DNA from: Sugiyamaella lignohabitans
Taxonomy: Eukaryota; Ascomycota; Dipodascomycetes; Dipodascales; Trichomonascaceae
DNA length: 64,000 nucleotides
NCBI RefSeq assembly: GCF_001640025.1
Contig: NC_031673.1
Span: 682,001 to 746,000, forward strand
Direction of reading: 5' to 3'
Shown here in pieces: positions 10,048 through 20,521 of the stretch. A model generated the notes under the pieces. It searched no databases, had not been told where the DNA came from, and was given only the letters and a program-made list of their open reading frames with translations. How positions within the stretch are numbered: the stretch's first letter is position 1; every line of letters begins with the position of its first letter. Position numbers and translations under genes: made by a program.

Positions 10048-12192
10048 TTAAGCCTGTTCTACGTGTAAATAAATTAATGCGTACCGCTGACGTTCGGCGT
10101 TCAATACACATGCCAATTCGTGACCCGATCTACCATTTACCACAAATGAGCCAGGAGTGAAGTCCTTATCAAAACTGTGAGTGTTGCTGGGTGCTAGGTC
10201 GACAGAGTCTAGGTTGTGTGTCAGTGTTGCTACAGTTTGATTCAGAAGGTCTGATTTACCATCAAGGGCTGTATATGCTACACTTTCGTAGTTGGCAACC
10301 TGCAAATGATACCTGGAATCAGAATCGACCACAAGAAGAATAATTTCAGATTCATTGATGAACTCAGCTTGAATAATAGTGTTTTCGCACTTTATTTTGG
10401 CGACTTCGATACCGCTGTCATGAATCCTCACCATATATAGGAAAGCATCTTGACCATATATCAAGACGAAACTTGTTCCCCGGAAATATGCCTGACGTAC
10501 GTTGAAATCAGAACTCGCCAGAGGAATGCCCACATCCACAGAAATCAGTTTCTTCATGGCACTTTCGATTTTAGTGGTAGTTGCAGAAAATGTCGAGTCG
10601 ATATTTTCAAGACAGTTAGCTAGAGATAAGTTCTCGATAGAGTCTAGGGAGGCGTCACCAGTGCTCTTACTGGTTGCTCCTTGGCTAACTGAGACATCAT
10701 GGTCTTCTAAAGGTTGAGAATCAGAATTGACTGTATCTGACTTTTGTTTCAAATCGATTTTCTCGTCGCCAACGCCAACAGTGGACGTTGTCAAATAGCT
10801 TGTAAGAACTGAGCCTGGAAGAAGCTCTGTAATATACTTCATAATATCTGTAGTTCTCACTGTGGCAGGCTCATCTGCTCTACTAAATCCAACAACTCTA
10901 TCTAGCACGGACTCAAATCCAAGTTCTAGCCACAGTGCAAAAGACCGGAACTTCTCATACTCGTCCGTAAATTCCCAGAGACACTTATTTGTCAGTTTGA
11001 AAAAACATTCTGCATACCTGATTGTTTTATCCAGTTCTTCTCCCGACAGTCCAAGTGGGACCCCTCTTTCTTTCCACTTGGCTAAACCTCGTAGCCGCGA
11101 TAGCAATACTACTAATCTTTCTATGGCAGGCAGAATATTTTCGTACAATATCTTGTTAGAGACATCATAACTGGTAATGGTTGTTTTGTTCCACCGTTTA
11201 TAGCCCATTTCATTATTGGACTCTATCCATTTTGTAATCTTTTTACACATGGTTCCTGTTATCAGAAAATCGAACAGGTAACCTCTCATATGATTTAATG
11301 ACTCCAAAGAAATAAACTTGTTATTAGCTTCAACAATGGTATTTGCTTCTTTCCGCAGCAAGGCAACCGACTCCTGTAAATACTCAATTAGAATACTAAT
11401 TTGCGCCGGGATTACAGATACCTCTGTCAAATAGTTTTGACCAAATTTTTGAATAAACCCTAGATGAAACTTATGGTAGACAAAAGCTTTGGACTCATCG
11501 TTCTGAACTATTATTGTACCTCGAGATATGTCCTTCGGATTCGAATTTATTTTCAGAAAGTGCGCGCTAGGTTCATGCTGAGACTGATCACGAGCTTTTA
11601 TATTGGAATTACTAATTGGGATACCATCAATTGAGAATATCCCGAACATGCTAAGGTTCATGCTGCCAGATTTATCGCCAGTTAATACAACACTCAAGGC
11701 GTCGTCAAAATTCGAAATTGAGTTCTCAGAAGACTTGACATCAATTAATAGCCCTGGTTTAGTTGGAAGTGCTTGTAACCTTGGTAGGGAGTCGAGAACA
11801 TCAGTTTCCATAAGCTTGAAGCTCGAACTCCATTCTGATTTGCTACCATCACCACTATTGGCAGTGATATCACCTTCGGCCCATGATAGATCGATAGCAC
11901 TATCACCTGAACCGGAACTTAGAACGGGTTTACCGTTACTGGTTCTGATCACCTGATACGAACCGTCACTGTATAATACAGCTAGAACCTTTCCATCATC
12001 TCGCCAGCTGCTTCTAATAACATGACCTGCACCTCTCTTTCCAGGAATACTCCAGATTCTCTGGCCGCTAATACGGTACAGTGCAATGCCTCCAGACTCT
12101 GGTGCAAAAACTAAAATATCCATACAGGGACATAATGACAATGCTTCTGCACGTACTTTCCAGGGCAGAGCCCTATTCCCAGCCAGCTTCAT
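10048..12192 (-). CDS. APC4: Anaphase-promoting complex subunit 4
   Basis: Scaffold subunit of the APC/C ubiquitin ligase, which degrades securin and cyclins to allow mitotic exit. The 714-residue single exon opens with the family's WD40-like block: MDILVFAPESGGIALYRI, then GQRIWSI and SSWRDDGKVLAVLYSDGSY (residues 20-90). A long helical region follows, with a second conserved block near 330-440 (RLRGLAKWKERGVPLGLS and the downstream KFRSFALWLELGFESV), typical of the Apc4 long domain. A Ser/Thr/Asp-rich linker comes at about 480-540, then a C-terminal beta-rich part. It shares a 331-base bidirectional promoter with TMA64. The ATG at 12192 has no strong upstream alternative. Confidence 0.88.
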   Translation of the reverse strand: MKLAGNRALPWKVRAEALSLCPCMDILVFAPESGGIALYRISGQRIWSIPGKRGAGHVIRSSWRDDGKVLAVLYSDGSYQVIRTSNGKPVLSSGSGDSAIDLSWAEGDITANSGDGSKSEWSSSFKLMETDVLDSLPRLQALPTKPGLLIDVKSSENSISNFDDALSVVLTGDKSGSMNLSMFGIFSIDGIPISNSNIKARDQSQHEPSAHFLKINSNPKDISRGTIIVQNDESKAFVYHKFHLGFIQKFGQNYLTEVSVIPAQISILIEYLQESVALLRKEANTIVEANNKFISLESLNHMRGYLFDFLITGTMCKKITKWIESNNEMGYKRWNKTTITSYDVSNKILYENILPAIERLVVLLSRLRGLAKWKERGVPLGLSGEELDKTIRYAECFFKLTNKCLWEFTDEYEKFRSFALWLELGFESVLDRVVGFSRADEPATVRTTDIMKYITELLPGSVLTSYLTTSTVGVGDEKIDLKQKSDTVNSDSQPLEDHDVSVSQGATSKSTGDASLDSIENLSLANCLENIDSTFSATTTKIESAMKKLISVDVGIPLASSDFNVRQAYFRGTSFVLIYGQDAFLYMVRIHDSGIEVAKIKCENTIIQAEFINESEIILLVVDSDSRYHLQVANYESVAYTALDGKSDLLNQTVATLTHNLDSVDLAPSNTHSFDKDFTPGSFVVNGRSGHELACVLNAERQRYALIYLHVEQA

Positions 12193-12523
12193 ATCCTACC
12201 TGAAAAGATCATTATTGTTTACAAGTTGCCTACTTCACCATCTTGTGCATGTCCACTTCGTGCGGCTCACATCGATACCACTGTTGGTCTCATATATTCC
12301 TATCTACAATATAACAATTTATAATCAAATCAACAGAAGCCGACTGAGATCGAAATATACAGACAAGCCTCGATTCACATTTGCAAAATCGGACTATTTG
12401 AGTGGAGCTATAGCATAAATTGAACTTGCGACTGAGGAAGCTCACGCCGCACAGGTACAGATCTCGATAGATATCGGCTCCATCTTCGACTGAACAAAAA
12501 AACCATTGCTTTAAGAGTCGCAA
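12193..12523. promoter_or_regulatory. Bidirectional promoter, APC4 / TMA64
   Basis: 331 bases between two divergent start codons, AT-rich, with no supportable ORF. It must carry the promoters and 5' leaders of both genes. No specific activator site was recognised. Confidence 0.6.
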
Positions 12524-14511
12524 ATGTTTAGAAAAAAACCAGATGTAAGTACTTCTGTGAATTATGCTGTATAGAGACCGAATCTTAGACCGATTCTTAG
12601 TTCTTTCTTACTTTCTCCAACGACTTTGACTGGTCGGAGTACACCAGGCCGTCACAATCCTATGAACACTTCTAACTCAACTACAAGCTTAAACCTTCAT
12701 CCAATCTGAAAAGTTCGGAGCGTCGTAAGCTCTTGAGCACGGCATGCCAGGTGTTTGGCATTGATGAGTCCAAGATCAGTCCTGAGACCAAAGGTAGAAT
12801 TGTGCCTAAGGATATCAGGAGTGCGAAGATGCAAGTCCATTCTGGAGAAAAGGCTGTCCTATATACAGATAATGACGGTCAACCAGTATGGATAGCACTG
12901 GAAGATGGTTATTTGATCCCTACTTTATACACAGCGTGGAATGCTCCATTCCTCATGCAACGGGTGTGCACTGTCAAATATACTCTCGAGAGGCTACAAA
13001 GTGGAGCTGATTTAATGATCCCTGGCATTTTTGACCCATTACCAGAAAATGTGCCTCCAGGAACTGTAGTTTCTATATCTCTTATCGACAGTCCCAACAT
13101 AGCAGTGGCAGTAGGTATTGCTCTGGTTGACTGCTCGAGGGGAAAGCTCGACACTAATCAGAAGGGAAAAGCTGTCCAGTTGATTAATGTCATTGATGAC
13201 AAGCTGTTTCAACTATATAGGAAAAAGGTGCCCGTTCCTATAGAATTGGATGTCTCAGTTCCATTATTGGAGACACAGGATACGCCGGGAGATGCTGAAA
13301 ACGATCCAGTCACTGACAAATCAAAAATCTCAGCCGAAGGTCAAGACTCAATTGTCAATCACACAGCCGAATCTAACGTGATTGAAAATGTCAATAATGG
13401 CTCTTCAAAAGAGACTAGTCAAGTAGAAGAAATCACTGACACCACTGAGAACATAAATCTCGGTGAAAATCAGCCTGAGACTGAGACGGACGGGCCAGAG
13501 AACGACACTAATTCTCCTTCGACCGCAGAGATAGACGATGCATTTAGAAGAGCCTTACTCCAGACTCTGCGAAAGGCAGTTGATTCGCCTATAGAAGTGC
13601 CTATTCCATCATCAACATTTTTGTCAAATTACGTTTTGCTAAATCTTCCATACAACCATCCTAGCGTTCAAATGAAGAAGACCTCGTGGAAAAAAGCCTC
13701 TAAATTTTTCAAGGTCATGGAGAAACAGTCACTCCTTAAAGGCAAAGAACGCGGTGGTGAGTTTGTGATCACATCTCTTGCTGGCAAGAACAATACCGAG
13801 GTCAGTAGCTTCACTCTCTTCAAACCTCGTCCATTTGAGCAACACAAACCCGCCGCTTCTGGCTCTGGAACTACGTCATCCAACAAAAAGACATACTTAT
13901 CCGCCAAAGAATATTTCAAACCTAGATCTATGACGGCTCCTATTTTTGAGTTCTCGAAACTCGATCCGTCGAAATACTATACAGCTGATACAATTAGACA
14001 AACTCTCAACAACTACATTACTGGTAACTCACTTTCAGACCCCAAGAATCCTAAGAATGTGAAACTTGATCGACCACTCACGAAAGCACTTGGTCTCAGT
14101 CCCACAATTGAGAGTATAGGTCGCGATAAGATCTCGTCCTTACTACAATCGAACTGTTCACAATTCCACCATATCACTTCACAAAATGACGAGGACCTGA
14201 ATCGCCAGACTGCAACTACGCTTGCTAAAGGACCTATACCCAGGATCACCATCACCACTGAAAAACGGGCCGGTCGCAAGGTAGTCACCAACGTGACCAA
14301 CATAGAGCCATTTCACCTGGACCCTATTGCGTTCGCTGAAGAGTTGCGTGTCGCTTGTGCCGGCTCGACTTCGGTAAACGCCATCAAAGAAGGCTCAGAT
14401 CTCCAGCAAGTCATGATCCAGGGCCACCACGTGGCTGCGATCACGAAGACCCTTGAATTAAAGGGTATACGCCCTGCTTGGATCGATGTCGTTGATAAAG
14501 CCAGACGGTGA
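12524..14511 (+). CDS. TMA64: Tma64 / eIF2D-like translation factor, two exons
   Basis: Ribosome-associated factor related to eIF2D, implicated in recycling 40S subunits and in non-canonical initiation. Proposed CDS: join(12524..12544,12688..14511), 614 residues. The first exon encodes only MFRKKPD. The donor is GTAAGT, and the 143-base intron ends with TCTAAC followed by CAAG. Exon 2 then reads LKPSSNLKSSERRKL, the expected continuation of this family's N terminus. Without the intron the frame would start at a TTG (12733). Rough domains: PUA-type 60-155, acidic linker 190-270, SWIB/MDM2-like 425-495, SUI1/eIF1-like 524-605 (RITITTEKRAGRKVVTNV). A half GC-rich element starts 10 bases after the stop. 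Convergent with GPI17. Confidence 0.9.
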
Positions 14512-14520
14512 GGTGGGCCT

Positions 14521-14575
14521 GCCTCCGGCGGCTGGGGCTCCGCCCCAGACCTTGGTTGCTCCTGCTTCGCAGGAG
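14521..14575. repeat. GC-rich element, single half (arm plus beta hairpin)
   Basis: One arm with loop TCC and the beta hairpin CTCCTGCTTCGCAGGAG. Spacer-like sequence (ATGGCTGGGACCGTG) follows, then the copy stops, as if a full element had lost its second half. It lies between the convergent stops of TMA64 and GPI17. Confidence 0.88.
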
Positions 14576-14675
14576 ATGGCTGGGACCGTGTACACAGGGA
14601 CTCGATCTACGGATCTCAGTTGATAGACGCAACAAAGTAAATATAATATATATGATGTCTGTGATAAATAGAGGA

Positions 14676-16139
14676 CTACCAACCGTGAGTTTTGAACTCC
14701 TTGAAACAGCGGAGTGTTCCCATGAGAAGAACAATTCCAATAGGACCAAGTAGAGGAAGGTAGATAGCAACTTTGTGCTCTTCAGGGAAAAAGGCTTGTT
14801 GCACCATCTCCTTCTCGAAAAAGGCATTTTCAGACTGGCGAAGAGCGTCTCCAGCTAGCTTGATAGCTTGTGTAAATTGGCCGGTAGACAGTGAGTATAA
14901 TGAGCCTTGGATAGCTAATAAGGCACTTTTGACTGCGTACAGTACTGGTTGGGGAATTGCAATGTCTGGTAGCGACTGACTCAATCTATGTAGGGAACCC
15001 AGAGTGTGCGATGCAGAAATGAGAGCTCTGATGGTCGAGAGACGGGATAGGAAATCCAAGCGGATAACAGGAGATTTCGGATGGACTGGTGCTCCAACCA
15101 GACCAAGAAACTGGGACGAGAAAGTCTCTAAAATAGGCAATAAATCAGATACTGTAAGGTGAGACTTGGATGCCTCTGGCTTGTTCCATATCTGTACACC
15201 TCCCCATTGTGGAATGGAGAAGGAGTTTGTATTTGAATCGACAATGATCATAGGGCTCTGTTTGGGAGACGGAATGTACAAAATAAAATGTAATGTAGGG
15301 TAAGAGTGGATACTTGTCAAACTCCATTCTGCGAAATTGACAAAGGTCGACAGATCATTATGATCAAGAAGCCACTGGTTGTTTTCCTCGTCATGATGAA
15401 TATTACAACCCAAGTCAGAGTAATACTGTACTTGAGTGTCAATAGTCAAATTAGATATACGAGCATAGCTTTCTTTCAGGTGTGCAAAATGCTCGTCCAA
15501 AGCTTGACTGATATCCCAAGATATTTTGTCTCCACCTCCATAGAATAATGAGAATGTGAGATGGTAGTTCGGCGAATATGATACAATCTTGTCGGACGAG
15601 TCAGAATTGTCGAGTCCTTGTTTTTTCTGGCCAATTGCATCTTCTAATAAACTCAACTCGTCAGCAAACAAGTGGTCAACGAGAATAATCGATACTAGTT
15701 CAGGAACTACACCTAGTGATACCGAGTCAATCGAATAAGTTATAAGAACATCACGAGACACCTCAGAAATGATATATTCGTCGTCCTCTCCAAGTCTGAA
15801 TGCAACATTATAGCTATTAGCATCACCACGACCAGAAAGAATCTCAAGATTCCACTGTTTGATTCCCCTATCTTCAAGTTTTCTATTCACCACTAACTGA
15901 GTGGATTTTACGAGATCAGGGAACTCGGTGCCAACATTCAAATATACAGGAATCTTGACATTTATCAGATCTTGAATATTATGATCATACATATCCATCT
16001 CCTCATAACTCAATGGTGCTCTCCAAATGGAAGTGGTCCATATCCATATTGGTAGTCCTATAAGACCCCCCAGCAAGAGGTAGCTAAGCACGATCCATCT
16101 TCGCCGCCGAATATTACCTATAGCCTCTTCACTAGCCAT
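14676..16139 (-). CDS. GPI17: GPI transamidase subunit Gpi17 (PIG-S)
   Basis: ER membrane subunit of the complex that attaches GPI anchors to proteins. The 487-residue protein has the family topology: a short basic cytosolic N terminus (RRRRW), a transmembrane segment at about 16-35 (WIVLSYLLLGGLIGLPIWIW), the conserved WRAPLSYEEM block just after it, a large lumenal domain, and a second transmembrane segment near the C terminus (YLPLLGPIGIVLLMG). Further PIG-S-like sequences include WGGVQIWN at about 315-325. Slightly shorter than S. cerevisiae Gpi17 (534). It shares a 316-base bidirectional promoter with MRPL1. Confidence 0.9.
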   Translation of the reverse strand: MASEEAIGNIRRRRWIVLSYLLLGGLIGLPIWIWTTSIWRAPLSYEEMDMYDHNIQDLINVKIPVYLNVGTEFPDLVKSTQLVVNRKLEDRGIKQWNLEILSGRGDANSYNVAFRLGEDDEYIISEVSRDVLITYSIDSVSLGVVPELVSIILVDHLFADELSLLEDAIGQKKQGLDNSDSSDKIVSYSPNYHLTFSLFYGGGDKISWDISQALDEHFAHLKESYARISNLTIDTQVQYYSDLGCNIHHDEENNQWLLDHNDLSTFVNFAEWSLTSIHSYPTLHFILYIPSPKQSPMIIVDSNTNSFSIPQWGGVQIWNKPEASKSHLTVSDLLPILETFSSQFLGLVGAPVHPKSPVIRLDFLSRLSTIRALISASHTLGSLHRLSQSLPDIAIPQPVLYAVKSALLAIQGSLYSLSTGQFTQAIKLAGDALRQSENAFFEKEMVQQAFFPEEHKVAIYLPLLGPIGIVLLMGTLRCFKEFKTHGW

Positions 16140-16455
16140 TTTGGATGCCTTTAAATCGGAATGCCAAAGGCAACAAGACTGTGTAAAAAAGATAGCAACC
16201 CTCTATTAATATCTGGTAAAAGGTTGTTCTTTAACAGGACCACAGATGCCAGTAAATACAGACCGCTCTTCGTGCATTATCGCAATATCGCGACATGCGG
16301 CTCCGAATCTGCAAGAGCCGCACCGTGAAAAATCAAATCTCAATACCACTATTATTGCAGACGGATCATTATAAACAGGACCCGAGAGACAGCTGAAGGC
16401 TCGAAAAGGTTTGGAAAGCTCTTGGCTTCTTTAGCAATATCTCTTATTATACAAA
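16140..16455. promoter_or_regulatory. Bidirectional promoter, GPI17 / MRPL1
   Basis: 316 bases between divergent start codons. No ORF and no activator site I can name with confidence. Confidence 0.6.
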
Positions 16456-17388
16456 ATGTCACTGGCGAGGTCATTGTTACTACGCAGTGGCAATGCTGCC
16501 ACCACCACAGCTGGTCTGATTAGCGTGTCCTCAAGACCATTGCTACAATTGATCAATCCTCCTCAACCTAGATACGGATCTAAAAAGAAGCGAGACGAAA
16601 AGAAGGCTGCTAAGTCCGATGGAGCTCCATCGAAAGCAGATGCGAAACAGTTAGCTCATCAGAGAGAAAAGGTATTACTGCGATTACGCCAGAAGCGTGA
16701 AGAGACTAAGAAAGCCACCAAACTACGAGTCGAGGCCAAAAATGCATCCAAGTCATCAAACTTCATGGATATCGAGACTGCGTTACGATATTTAAGAGCC
16801 GCCGAAGTCGGTAGGTCTGCACATGCTACTACAATTTCGCTGACAATGAGAATTGTTGCTGAGAAAGGTGCAGTTCCTGTGAACACCAAGTGTCGTCTAC
16901 CCAAGCCTCTAGACGAGGAACGTATTGCTGTTTTCACAAACAGTAGTGAGTTAGCAGCCGAGGCTAGAAGAGCAGGTGCTGTTCTTGTAGGAGGAGACGA
17001 TATTATCGATCAGGTTAAACAGGGAATCATCAACTTCGACAAAGCATATGCCACACCAGATATTGTGTCGAGACTGAATCAAGTTGCCCGTATCCTCGGT
17101 CCAAAGGGTTTGATGCCCAATGCCAAGAGAGGTACTGTCACTCACGACATTTATAATGCATTGGTGCAAGCCAGCGGTGAAATGACGTTCAAACAAGAAG
17201 GAACCATGCTTTCGCTACCAGTTGGCCGAGCCAGTTTCACAGATCTGGAAATCGTCAGCAACATCGTCACTGTCACCGATGCCATCCGCAAGTTTATGAC
17301 CGATTCCAGTGCCCACAACAAAAAGGCGTACATTGGCAAGACCGTCATCACGTCCACTACCGGCCCATCCATTGTAGTCGAGGTATAA
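16456..17388 (+). CDS. MRPL1: Mitochondrial ribosomal protein uL1m
   Basis: Large-subunit mitochondrial ribosomal protein of the L1 family, which forms the L1 stalk. It has 310 residues. The N terminus (MSLARSLLLRSGNAATTTAG) is Arg/Ser/Leu-rich without acidic residues, as expected of a mitochondrial presequence. A basic Lys-rich stretch at about 42-90 follows. The L1 fold then runs to the end, including DIETALRYLRAAEVGR, VFTNSSELAAEARRAGA and RILGPKGLMPNAKRGTV, the last a hallmark of L1 proteins. Single exon. Converges on the eIF4E-binding protein gene, with a GC-rich element fragment between. Confidence 0.93.
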   Translation: MSLARSLLLRSGNAATTTAGLISVSSRPLLQLINPPQPRYGSKKKRDEKKAAKSDGAPSKADAKQLAHQREKVLLRLRQKREETKKATKLRVEAKNASKSSNFMDIETALRYLRAAEVGRSAHATTISLTMRIVAEKGAVPVNTKCRLPKPLDEERIAVFTNSSELAAEARRAGAVLVGGDDIIDQVKQGIINFDKAYATPDIVSRLNQVARILGPKGLMPNAKRGTVTHDIYNALVQASGEMTFKQEGTMLSLPVGRASFTDLEIVSNIVTVTDAIRKFMTDSSAHNKKAYIGKTVITSTTGPSIVVEV

Positions 17389-17441
17389 TAATGTGTAGTA
17401 TCTCAATGTAAATAGTTCATGTCTCTAAACATCACCAGTCA

Positions 17442-17476
17442 ACCAGGGTCTGGGGCGGAGCCCCAGCCGAAGGCAG
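17442..17476. repeat. GC-rich element fragment (one arm only)
   Basis: A 35-bp arm remnant with the intact hairpin TGGGGCGGAGCCCCA. It has lost CCGG from the outer end (GCCGAAGGC instead of GCCGCCGGAGGC). It lies between the convergent stops of MRPL1 and the 4E-binding protein gene. Confidence 0.8.
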
Positions 17477-17544
17477 ACCTCCTAGACTCAAAAATAAATA
17501 TATTTACGAACAGAATGGTAGAACACAGTATATAGACTATGGCG

Positions 17545-19336
17545 TCAGTTGCCACGATACGCTGCTTGAGGGGGCATGGGGGGTGGGTACCAGCCGGCTG
17601 GATGGGGTGGAGGAGCCATCATTCCAGGAGGGAGAGGAATCTCGCCTTTTTCAAATCTTTCAAGGAACTCTGGAGGTGGTGGTGGGAGATGATGAATTGG
17701 GTATCCAGGAGGTGGAGGTCCTGGGTGTGGCCAGTGTTGAGGTGGTGGTGCAGGTGGGTTTGAACCTTCATCCGGTTTCGCGGATCCAGAGAGCCCCTCG
17801 TGTGAAGTTTGTGGTGACTGGTTCGTTCCAGAACTGCTGGCATTGTTGGCACCTGATTGGAAGAACTGACAGAACCGTGATTCTTCGGTTAAAGACGAAG
17901 CTCCACTACCACCGCCAGTGCTAGAATACCCACCGGTGAACAGATGACCATAAGTTTCGGGCTCAGTGCGTTTAATAGCAATATTCTGAGTGGTAGCAGA
18001 TACTGAAACCGGGTTGCTGCTAGTAATAGAGGTGACTGATACAGAGGGAACTGTAGACCCACTAGAACCAGTCTGACCAGCTTCCTTCATTTTCATAGAC
18101 TGTTTCCATGCTTCATACTGTTGAACAGAATCTTGTGAACCCAATCCTGAAGACGTATTAGCAGCAGCACCTTCGGACGACCAAGGGTCACTTTGGCCAT
18201 GAGACTGGTGTGAATGGCTGTTACGACGGCCTGGTTTGCCAGAATGATGGCCATGCTGAGGCCGGTTTAAATTCTGCTGATGAAATTTACGACGCTCGTT
18301 GGCAGAATCATGGCCAAAACTCTTTCTTGGCCGTCCGTCATGATGGTTGTTGTTATGATGACCATGTTTATGATTAGAACCAGAACCATGGTTCTTGGGT
18401 CCAACACTGATCCAACCGCCCTCAGCATCATCACTATCATCTGCCACGGCTGATCCAGATCCAACATTTCGACCTGATACAGGTACTTTATATCTTCCGC
18501 CGAAGTTGCTATGGTTATTACCAGCACTAGCAGGCGAAGTAGAAATAGTAGCTGCCGATGCTGCTACTGCCGCTGCATATTTAATAGGCACACCATGGGT
18601 ACTGGATGACGAATCGCTCTGTCCCAAGTGAAGTTTCTTGTTTAGATTCGATCGCTGGAGAAAGTACCGCGATGTCAGCAAATCCAGATCTTCACCTTCA
18701 CCGTTATCGGATTCAGCCTCGGCATCGTCCTCATCTTCAGATGCTTTTCTGTTGCCGTCTTCAAGATGATGGTTACCTCCTTCATACTCAGCCACTGCTT
18801 CTGAATCAACAACTCCATCAATATCCTCATTGTGACCTTGTCCATGACCTTGTCCATGACCATGACCATGACCATGGCCATGAGCTCCTCGACCATACCC
18901 ATGTCCGTGATGCTCGCCATCATGGCCCACTGGAGAGGGCGATCTGTCCTGTTAGTATCAACCTCTCAACACTACTTCTGCCACAATTACTCTCAAATCC
19001 TCTCAATAGCAACCACTATCACCACCTTGGCGCAGGGTCCTCATTATGCGGCTGAAACTTTTGGAGATCATGAAGATCACTCACTGAGTCAGACGACTCA
19101 TAGCCAACCAGAACCGCAAGTTGCTGATCAGGGCCCATTGCGCCGGACAGCAAGATATACAAGTGGAATAAACACACTCTGTAGACAGAATTCCTGGCAT
19201 TGGCCATCGGATCTATCTGAATGCAGGTGACTCCTTACCTTACAACTTTCCCGATATCTTCATAGAAAAATGGCGGTGGCTTGATCAGGTCGCTGTGAGC
19301 CAGATTCAACAGTTCTTCCGGTGTGTATCTCGGCAT
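17545..19336 (-). CDS. Putative eIF4E-binding protein (4E-T/Eap1-like), two exons
   Basis: Proposed CDS: complement(join(17545..18943,19239..19336)), 498 residues. The long downstream frame has no ATG near its start and begins with GTG. Splicing adds a 33-residue exon starting MPRYTPEELLNL, in which YTPEELL matches the YxxxxL-hydrophobic eIF4E-binding motif at residues 4-10. Later blocks such as EGGWISVGPK resemble the region after the binding site in 4E-T-type repressors. The rest is low complexity: a His/Gly tract, acidic patch, Ser-rich middle, and Pro-rich C terminus (PPPPPEFLERFEKGE). This suggests a disordered translational repressor or mRNA-decay scaffold. The intron has a TACTAAC branch site. 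A second donor/acceptor pair, five bases away at each end, also keeps frame. Ortholog identity is uncertain. Confidence 0.7.
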
Positions 19337-20521
19337 TGAGTGGTCTGTTTCTGTTAGTCTCTCGCTTCACGAACGACTGGGAGGGGTCTATGCCTCCGGC
19401 GGCCGGGCTCCGCCCGGACCTGGTTGTGCTCGCTTCGCGAGCTGCTGAATCCGTGTTCTTGAGGTAGTTTAGAGTTTTCGTAGAGTGATAGAAGTGTTGT
19501 CCTTAAAAGCTGAACTGGTTAAAGGGGAAGAAACATATTCCATATTTTTGGGCCTACCCGGCTTTGCAAACGCAATGCTGCGTTTCGTAGACTTTGAATT
19601 GCCTAGTGGGTACCGTCATGACTCGCCGGAAAAACGAAAATGAGCCACGAAATATTGCCACTCAATGAATGACGGTGAACAATAGACATCAAAGTCTGTG
19701 GCATAGCTAGAAAATTGAGTAAGAACAACTAGAATCGTGTATCATCTGCAGTTTTCTCTGAATCTCATTCCACAGGTATTGAGTCATGACCCCTTCATTG
19801 ATTTCATTGATTTCTTTAACTGCAAACTTGATTTCTAGCTTTGTGTCATCAAACCAAAAGCTTTTAAGCCACAGACTCAATTCTCATGTTTCTAGCTCTG
19901 ACGTTGGTACCATGAGCTCCCGGTGATGAGGTCGTGTGACTAGGAGCAATCTTGGTTTTGTAACACTAACTTCAGTCTGAGAGCATTCATTTCCCTCTGT
20001 AGTCAATTTATATATTGTCGTTGTACCTCAATTCAGAGAATTCTCCTTTTATAGCCCCTGATCCCCCCTTGGGTTCGCAAATACTCCTTCCCAACATCAC
20101 ATGTTTTTCTGTCATCCGGATGGCAGTTCTATCTGCCATATCCCAGCTTCAATACATAAACCCCACAATATTCCCCTTCTGGACTTACAATCAGTAGTTA
20201 TCACCTATGGCAATAGTGAAAAAGTATGTTGTTAAACAAATCAGTGTAGGTAGACTAGAATCGAGAGATTGATAGAAATGCCGAGAAGAAGCCAGATAAG
20301 GCGATCTCGCGCAATTACTCCACAATTGCACGGCGCTACAGGTCATCGATCGATCCACAAGACCTAATCGGCGCTGACCCTGCCCTTGAAAAAATTTCAG
20401 CCGTACTATTTTATGATAGAGGTAGTAGGGAAATCAGATTCTATACAGACATAACTCATTCTGTTCTGTTCTATCTCACGGTTTTTTTTTTATTTATTAT
20501 TCTATATCCGATTGATTCAAT
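19337..20521. other. Intergenic region between the 4E-binding gene and TMA16
   Basis: Divergent promoter region of about 1.2 kb. On the minus strand just upstream of the left gene, GACTAACAGAAACAG looks like a branch site plus acceptor, hinting at a 5'-UTR intron around the GC-rich element at 19392-19442. I could not find a convincing donor. No coding exon was seen in the rest. Confidence 0.45.
19392..19442. repeat. GC-rich element, variant-B half copy
   Basis: A 51-bp half in which the arm hairpin is CCGGGCTCCGCCCGG rather than TGGGGCTCCGCCCCA, and the inner hairpin is GCTCGCTTCGCGAGC. Both stems remain fully paired. It sits 56-106 bases upstream of the 4E-binding protein start. Confidence 0.88.

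Noticed and set aside
17619..19230. Plus-strand frames of 100-150 codons opposite the 4E-binding gene
   Set aside because: Low-complexity antisense shadows of the His/Gly- and Pro-rich coding sequence.
19238..20000. 5'-UTR intron of the 4E-binding gene around the GC element
   Set aside because: A good branch and acceptor are present but no donor of the GTAAGT/GTGAGT/GTATGT type was found upstream, so it is not listed as a feature.
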